From CAVSUR01 sp052143655 (GTDB taxonomy: Bacteria > Actinomycetota > Actinomycetes > Streptosporangiales > Streptosporangiaceae), in contig JBKQSL010000536.1 of the NCBI GenBank assembly GCA_052143655.1, positions 1-9,967 on the forward strand: a DNA stretch of 9,967 nt, given 5' to 3'. This document shows positions 5,940 through 9,967 of this stretch, piece by piece. Each line of letters opens with the position of its first letter. Position 1 is the stretch's first letter. The position numbers and the translations under genes were made by a program. The notes under the pieces are model-generated. The model ran no database searches, was not told the DNA's origin, and was given only the letters and a program-made list of their open reading frames with translations.

Positions 5940-7336
5940 AGCGCGCGCTTCGCCGGTTCCGGGCCGGACGCGCCGTCCGCGCCGGACGCGCCGCCTATCT
6001 GGATGGTCGTGCGCGTACCCGGCCGGTCCGGCGTGCGGGAGATCAGCACTGTCGTGCCGCCTCGCCGGGTGCCGCTGTGCAGGCCCGGCTCACCGCTCAG
6101 CCTTCGCGTCCCGGACGCCGGATCCCAGGCCCACAGATGCACCTCCGTCGGCTCGTCCGACGCCGTGAACAGCACCGTCTCGCTATCCACCGCCAGCACC
6201 GCATTCAGCTGCAGGCCAGGGGGCGTGACCGGCTCCCCGTCGGCCAGCAGGCTCCGCGTGTCGTCCAGGTCGCCACTGGTGAGCAGAATCCCCGCCGCCG
6301 TGCGGTCAGGCAGGCCATCGACCAGCGTGACCCAGGCATCGTCGCGCTGCTCCGCCAGCAACTGAGTGGCACCCGTCGCCGCGTCGATGCGGAGGACCTG
6401 GACGTGCCGCTGGTCGCGCGACTGCACCGCGGCGTACGGGCCGAAAGCATCCCAGCCCGCCCGGGTCAGGTACTCGAACGCCGCAGTGTCCCAGCTCACC
6501 CGGGTGAGCTGGCGGCCCGGTGCCACCGTCGCCTCCGCGATCCAGAGGCTCACCGCGGCGTTCGCCGTCCCCGCCGCCGGGTAGCGGAAGCTGGCCGGCG
6601 GGCTGGCCGGGTCCGCAGGATCGGCGATGTACCAGCGCTGCACCTGCGTCGCGTCCACCCGCGCAACCAGCAGCCGCTCACCGTCCGGTGCCCACCAGTA
6701 GCCCCTATCGCGCCCCATCTCCTCAGCCGCCACATGCTCCGCCAGCCCGAAGCTAACGTCCGGCGCGTCCGGCGCGTCCGGCGCCGCCACGGCGTCCGGC
6801 CCGGCTACCGCCCGGTCTGCGGAGCCGTCTGCCTCAATCACCCGCAAGGCGCCCCTGCAGACGTAGGCGATGCGCCGCCCCGCGGAATCCGGGCGCGGAT
6901 CGACCACCGGCTCCGCTGCCGCGAGCCGGCGGATCGCGGCAGCCGCGGGACGGATCGTCCAGAGCTGCCCGGAGAGGGCGAAGACCAGTAGCTCGCCGGC
7001 ATTGTCGGCTGCATAGGCCACAATCCCGGCCGACTGCTCGCGGGCCCGCTCGCGCCGGGCTCTCTCTTCAGGCGGCAGTTCCTCCGCCGCGCCCGCCAGC
7101 AAGCGGACCGGGTCAGCCAGCAGACGCTCCTGCGCCGTCGCACAGTCGAAAGCCCACAGGCAGGACACCAGGTCATCGCCTGCCCTGGTCCTCAGGAAAT
7201 AGCCCATGCCGCCGTCAGGTCTCAGCGTGATGTGACCCGGAACGCCCAGGGACAGGCGCCTCGTGAGGGCATACTGCCGGGGCAGCGACATCGGCGACGA
7301 GGCGGGGGCGGTCAGGGACGCGGCAGGCTCAGGCAT
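5940..7336 (-). pseudogene. S9-family (DPP IV-like) peptidase lacking its catalytic domain
   Basis: From ATG 7336 the minus strand encodes an uninterrupted DPP IV-type N-terminal propeller: QYALTRRLSLGVPGHITLRP, GYFLRTRAGDDLVSCLWAFD, AGRRIAYVCRGALRVIEADG, DRGYWWAPDGERLLVARVDA, QVQRWYIADPADPASPPASF and TVLISRTPDRPGTRTT. Family members then continue into an alpha/beta-hydrolase domain of about 250 residues carrying the Ser-Asp-His triad (GxSxGG). That domain is absent: after a low-complexity GASGADGASG linker near 5960-5995 the frame passes into unrelated sequence and stops at 5798-5800. Such enzymes cleave dipeptides from peptide N-termini; this copy cannot. The start has only a weak GGCGGTG site upstream; the ATG at 7291 (MSLPRQYALTRR) is an alternative. 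A 9-bp unit (CGTCCGGCG, three copies at 6757-6783) encodes a DAP repeat in a loop. Confidence 0.8.
6757..6783. repeat. Three tandem 9-bp units in the S9 peptidase remnant
   Basis: CGTCCGGCG is repeated three times without change and keeps the reading frame, adding Asp-Ala-Pro repeats to a loop of the propeller. It is a local replication-slippage product with no sign of function. Confidence 0.75.
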
Positions 7337-7427
7337 GACGGGCACCGCCGCACTCTGCCACCATGCGCCTGTTCTCGCACCAGCATTTCCGACCGCAGGG
7401 CCGCCGGCTGGACCCGTAAGTGCCTGC

Positions 7428-7478
7428 TGCGAGTGCCGCAATAGTCCATCGTGCAAGCGATAACGACACACGTTGTCC
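7428..7478 (+). repeat. Dispersed 51-bp repeat, copy C
   Basis: It aligns without gaps to copy D at 9253-9303 (about 41 of 51 identical by hand) and copy A. The conserved core is CGTGCAAGCGATAACGACAC (7450-7469). Similarity to copy D continues to the right as GGCTCCT. The right edge, TTGTCCAGG...CCTAGACAA (7473-7495), forms an imperfect nine-base-arm hairpin. It lies between the S9 peptidase start and the ATPase gene. Confidence 0.75.
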
Positions 7479-7588
7479 AGGCGGCTCCTAGACAAGGAAC
7501 CAGCAGGTGGGCGAGGACAACGACGGCCGTTTCCCCAGGACGGTCCGCTACCCTCGGAGCGGGCTGGAGGAGCGGGCGGCCACGCTAG

Positions 7589-7608
7589 CGTAGGAGGCGT
7601 AACCTACG
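7589..7608. promoter_or_regulatory. Short inverted repeat upstream of the ATPase gene
   Basis: CGTAGG and CCTACG are separated by eight bases. It sits eight bases before the large palindrome and could be a second protein-binding site or a small hairpin. Six-base arms in GC-rich DNA are weak evidence. Confidence 0.35.
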
Positions 7609-7615
7609 TCTGGCG

Positions 7616-7646
7616 CAAAAGTATAGTTTTGAAAACTATACTTTTG
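7616..7646. promoter_or_regulatory. Perfect 31-bp AT-rich palindrome, likely operator overlapping a promoter
   Basis: The arms CAAAAGTATAGTTTT (7616-7630) and AAAACTATACTTTTG (7632-7646) are exact reverse complements around a single G. In DNA this GC-rich an AT-rich perfect palindrome is striking. It contains TATACT (7637-7642), a usable -10 box, about 37 bases before the ATPase start, on both strands by symmetry. This suggests a dimeric repressor covering the promoter, possibly the winged-helix part of the ATPase itself. The run of T after the stem could also resemble a terminator, but the position upstream of a gene favours an operator. Confidence 0.7.
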
Positions 7647-7678
7647 GGCCTAGGGCGCGGTTGATCCGCGGAGGCACA

Positions 7679-9125
7679 GTGACGGTTAAGCCTGAGCACA
7701 TCTTCGACCGGGAGCGTGAGTGGGAAGGACTAGATGCCTTCGCGCGGAACGCCTACTCGGGAGCCATGCTTGGCGTGGTCAGCGGGCGGCGACGGCAAGG
7801 TAAGAGCTTCCTGCTCGAGGCGCTTGCCTCTGCCACCGGGGGCCTGTACTTCCCGGCGGTGGAGGCTACCGAGATGGTCAGTCTGCGCGCGTTCACCACG
7901 GCGCTGGTCCGTCAGGGCATCAGTGTCAGCCGTCCGGTGCAGGACTGGGACAACGCGATCGCGCTGCTCTTCTCCGCGGTCACGGGGCAGCCCCGAGTGG
8001 CGGTGATCGACGAGTTCCCGTTCCTGGCCAAGGCAAGCCCGTCGTTGCCGTCGATTATCCAGCGCGAACTCGGCCCCGGTGGTTCGGGGCAGCGCAGCTC
8101 CGTCCGGCTGCTGCTATGCGGGTCGGCCATGTCCGTGATGGGGGCCTGCCTGCGGGACATACCCCGCTGCGTGGCAGGGCCTCCCTCGAACTGCTCGTAC
8201 GCCCGTTCGGCTACCGGGAGGCGGCGCGTTTCTGGGGGGCCGCCGACCCGGAGCTCGCGGTACTGCTGCATTCCGTGGTCGGCGGTACGCCCGCCTACCG
8301 GCGTGAGTTCGTCGCGTTCGACGCGCCGAACGGGCGCGGCGACTTCGACGCCTGGCTGCTGCGCACTGTGCTGAACCCGCAGGGCCCGCTCTTCCGCGAG
8401 GCACGCTATCTCCTGCGGAGGAAACCGAGATCAGGGACCCGGCTCTCTATCACTCGGTGCTGGCCGCCATCGCGGACGGCAACCGCACCAACGGGGCCAT
8501 CGCCAGCTTCGTGGGCCGCAAGTCCGCCGACATCACCCATCCGCTCAGCGCCCTCGAGGACGCTGCGCTGATCGCCAAGGAAGCAGACGTGTTCCGCCGC
8601 GGCAGGTGGCTCTACCGGGTCACCGAGCCGCTCATCACCTTCTACGAGGCCGTGATGCGCCCCGAGTGGTACCGGCTGGAGTCGGGGCAGGCGGAGGCCG
8701 CCTGGCACGATCAGCAGGCGGACTTCCTCAGCCGCGTCGTCGGCCCGCACTTCGAGTCGCTGTGCAGGTCCTTCGCCCTGCAGGCCGGCTCCGGGCTCTT
8801 CGGCGCCCCTGTCGGGGAGGTCGGCTCAGGCATCGTGAACGACCCGGCGAACCGGACCCAGATCGAGGTCGACGTCGCAGTGCTGGCGCCCCCCGAGCCG
8901 GGACGCCCCCGGCGGCTGCTCTCCCTCGGCGAGGTCAAGTGGGGCCAGGTGATGACCACACAGCACACCGCGAGGCTGGCCCGGGCACGCGACCTGCTCG
9001 CGGCCAGCTTCGACATCAGCGACTGCGCGCTGGCCTGCTATTCCGCCGCCGGATTCAGCGCTGACCTCCGTTCCGCCAGCGGTCCTGGCCTGATCCTGGT
9101 CTCATCCGGCGATCTGTACGGGTGA
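7679..9125 (+). pseudogene. AAA ATPase with winged helix and DUF234 nuclease-like domain, two frameshifts
   Basis: Three overlapping frames join into one protein of about 482 residues. GTG 7679 has GGAGG four bases upstream and gives MTVKPEHIFDREREWEGLDA, a Walker A GRRRQGKS at residues 36-43, a Walker B VAVIDEF at 107-113 and LLLCGSAMSVMG. The frame breaks within GGGG at 8141-8144; it resumes as TPLRGRASLELLVRPFGYRE and breaks again at 8415. From there it reads AEETEIRDPALYHSVLAAIA, a winged-helix segment (NRTNGAIASFVGRKSADITH), and a C-terminal DUF234 domain with ESLCRSFALQ, an Asp in IEVDVAVLAPP and a GEVKWG motif, the D...ExK pattern of PD-(D/E)xK nuclease folds. Each break is repaired by adding one G. 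The family is often called archaeal-type ATPase; its role is not settled, and defence or toxin-like functions have been suggested. It may be a pseudogene or an intact gene with read errors. Confidence 0.8.
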
Positions 9126-9252
9126 TAGCGGACAACGCATGGGAGTGCCGATAAGGGCCGGCGGGCGCTTCACCTTCGCGTAACAGCAACCAGGCGCAAG
9201 GCCGACGCCTGACACCATCCAGGCCAAGTTTTCGCAGCTCAAAGCCTATAAC

Positions 9253-9303
9253 TGCGAATGCTGCCACACGCCACCGTGCATGCGATAATGACACACATTG
9301 TCC
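9253..9303 (+). repeat. Dispersed 51-bp repeat, copy D
   Basis: It aligns without gaps to copy C at about 41 of 51 positions by hand, with core CGTGCATGCGATAATGACAC and the shared edge ACATTGTCC. To the right, CTCCT-CGA-AGGAG (near 9311-9323) can form a small hairpin. It lies 47 bases upstream of the permease remnant and downstream of the ATPase gene. Confidence 0.75.
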
Positions 9304-9349
9304 GCCTGGCTCCTCGAAGGAGAAGGAGCACGCTCACCGGGGTCGGGCC

Positions 9350-9929
9350 ATGATCCCGCTCGGCCTGCGCCTGACGCTGCACGGCGGCCGCGAGGCCGTC
9401 AGACGGCTGCTGCTTGTGGTGGCGGCGGTCGGGCTGGGCGCCGGACTGCTGCTGGCCGCCGTCTCCGGCATAAACGCGGCCAACACACAGAACGACGCGG
9501 GCGGGGCGAGCTGATCACCCCGGCCAACACACTTACCAACCCCTACCAGCAACTCGCGGACGTCGTCATCCTGACCAGCCTGGCGATCGCCGGCTGTACG
9601 CTCGCGACGAACATCGCCGCCGGGCTGGCCGACCGCAAGCGCCCGTTCAGCATGCTCCGCCTCACCGGCGTCCGGATCGCCACGCTACGCCGCATGGTCG
9701 TGCTGGAAAGCGCCGTCCCGCTCATCGCGGTGGCCATCGTCGCGATCGGCGCGGCCTGGGTGCCTCCGCGATGTTCACGTCCGCGCAGATGCAGTACCCG
9801 CTGGTCGCGCCCGGCGCCGGGTACTACCTGATCACCGCGACCGGCATCGCCGCGTCCCTCGCCATCATCGCCGCCACGTTCCCGTTGCTGCGCCTCATCA
9901 CCGGCCCGGAGGTCGCGAGAAACGAATGA
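9350..9929 (+). pseudogene. FtsX-like ABC transporter permease, internally deleted and frameshifted
   Basis: From ATG 9350 the sequence encodes a typical FtsX-permease start: MIPLGLRLTLHGGREAVRRL, a membrane helix (LLLVVAAVGLGAGLLLAAV) and SGINAANTQND, then a stop at 9512-9514. In another frame, from about 9515, it continues directly with the C-terminal end of the same kind of protein: NPYQQLADVVILTSLAIAGC, ADRKRPFSMLRLTGVRIATL, VVLESAVPLIAVAIVAIG. After a further single-base shift near 9757-9760 it reads ASAMFTSAQMQYPLVAPGAG, YYLITATGIAASLAIIAATF and GPEVARNE, stop 9927-9929. Full-length members have about 700-850 residues; here only about 54 plus 135 remain, so the large extracellular parts and middle helices are deleted. 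An ATPase partner would be needed for transport; none is in the window. It is not functional. Confidence 0.8.
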
Positions 9930-9967
9930 GGGTAACGCGGCGGCGCCCGCCTGACGATAGAGAATGT

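Noticed and set aside
5771..6991. Plus-strand open frame of about 400 codons
   Set aside because: Most of it is antisense to the S9 peptidase propeller and very Arg-rich. Only the first 50 codons or so resemble a real protein, and they are reported as a fragment.
7363..7419. Short plus-strand peptide beginning MRLFSHQHFRPQGRR, considered as a leader peptide
   Set aside because: There is no ribosome binding site, no known leader family is recognised, and it lies in the upstream region of the peptidase gene on the other strand.
7616..7646. The palindrome as an intrinsic terminator
   Set aside because: No gene ends just before it on either strand, the stem is AT-rich rather than GC-rich, and a gene with a ribosome binding site starts 33 bases after it.
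7473..7664. Small plus-strand frame reading through the palindrome
   Set aside because: It has no ribosome binding site and its C-terminus is encoded by the palindrome itself, which looks like a regulatory site.
689..9303. The four similar repeats as a CRISPR array
   Set aside because: The copies are kilobases apart, imperfect, and not separated by spacers of uniform length; there are no cas genes.

Overview
The window is very GC-rich, with GC-biased third codon positions, frequent GTG starts, a leaderless-type promoter and actinobacterial gene families (DUF1707, RES, VapBC, DUF234-type ATPase). This points to a filamentous actinomycete such as Streptosporangiales, Catenulisporales or Streptomyces; I cannot name the genus. 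The segment reads as a decayed accessory island: few genes are intact, and toxin-antitoxin remnants, insertion sequences, fused gene fragments and short dispersed repeats fill the rest.

Layout: 1-78 is the C-terminal end of a membrane protein. 150-654 is a broken AbiEii-type nucleotidyltransferase toxin. On the minus strand, 1941 down to 765 holds a compact block: vapB, vapC, an unrecognised small ORF lacking a normal start codon, and a ribbon-helix-helix antitoxin frameshifted by an 11-bp tandem duplication. 2321-3019 (minus) is an intact DUF1707 protein. 3075-3370 is a scrap heap with two pieces of an IS3 orfB in opposite orientations and a possible ATPase scrap. 3585-4331 (minus) is a RES-domain toxin gene that has lost its 5' end to an IS256-family element (about 4332-5821) whose transposase is intact. 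To its right lie a fragment of another gene (5808-5935) and an S9 peptidase gene (minus, down from 7336) that keeps its propeller but has lost its catalytic domain. 7679-9125 is an ATPase/DUF234 gene with two single-base frameshifts, preceded by a perfect AT-rich palindrome. 9350-9929 is an FtsX-type permease reduced to its two ends.

The most unusual feature is a roughly 51-bp dispersed repeat, present three times clearly (689-739, 7428-7478, 9253-9303) and once in diverged form (2029-2079), always in the same orientation and always between genes. One pair brackets the toxin-antitoxin block; the other brackets the ATPase gene with its palindrome. This suggests either repeat-bounded accessory cassettes or a shared regulatory element.

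The only multi-gene units that seem to work together are vapBC (with its operator-like repeats) and the two genes after it. The rest are single genes or remnants. Three of the frameshifts are single-G losses, so raw-read checking matters before calling all of them real pseudogenes.
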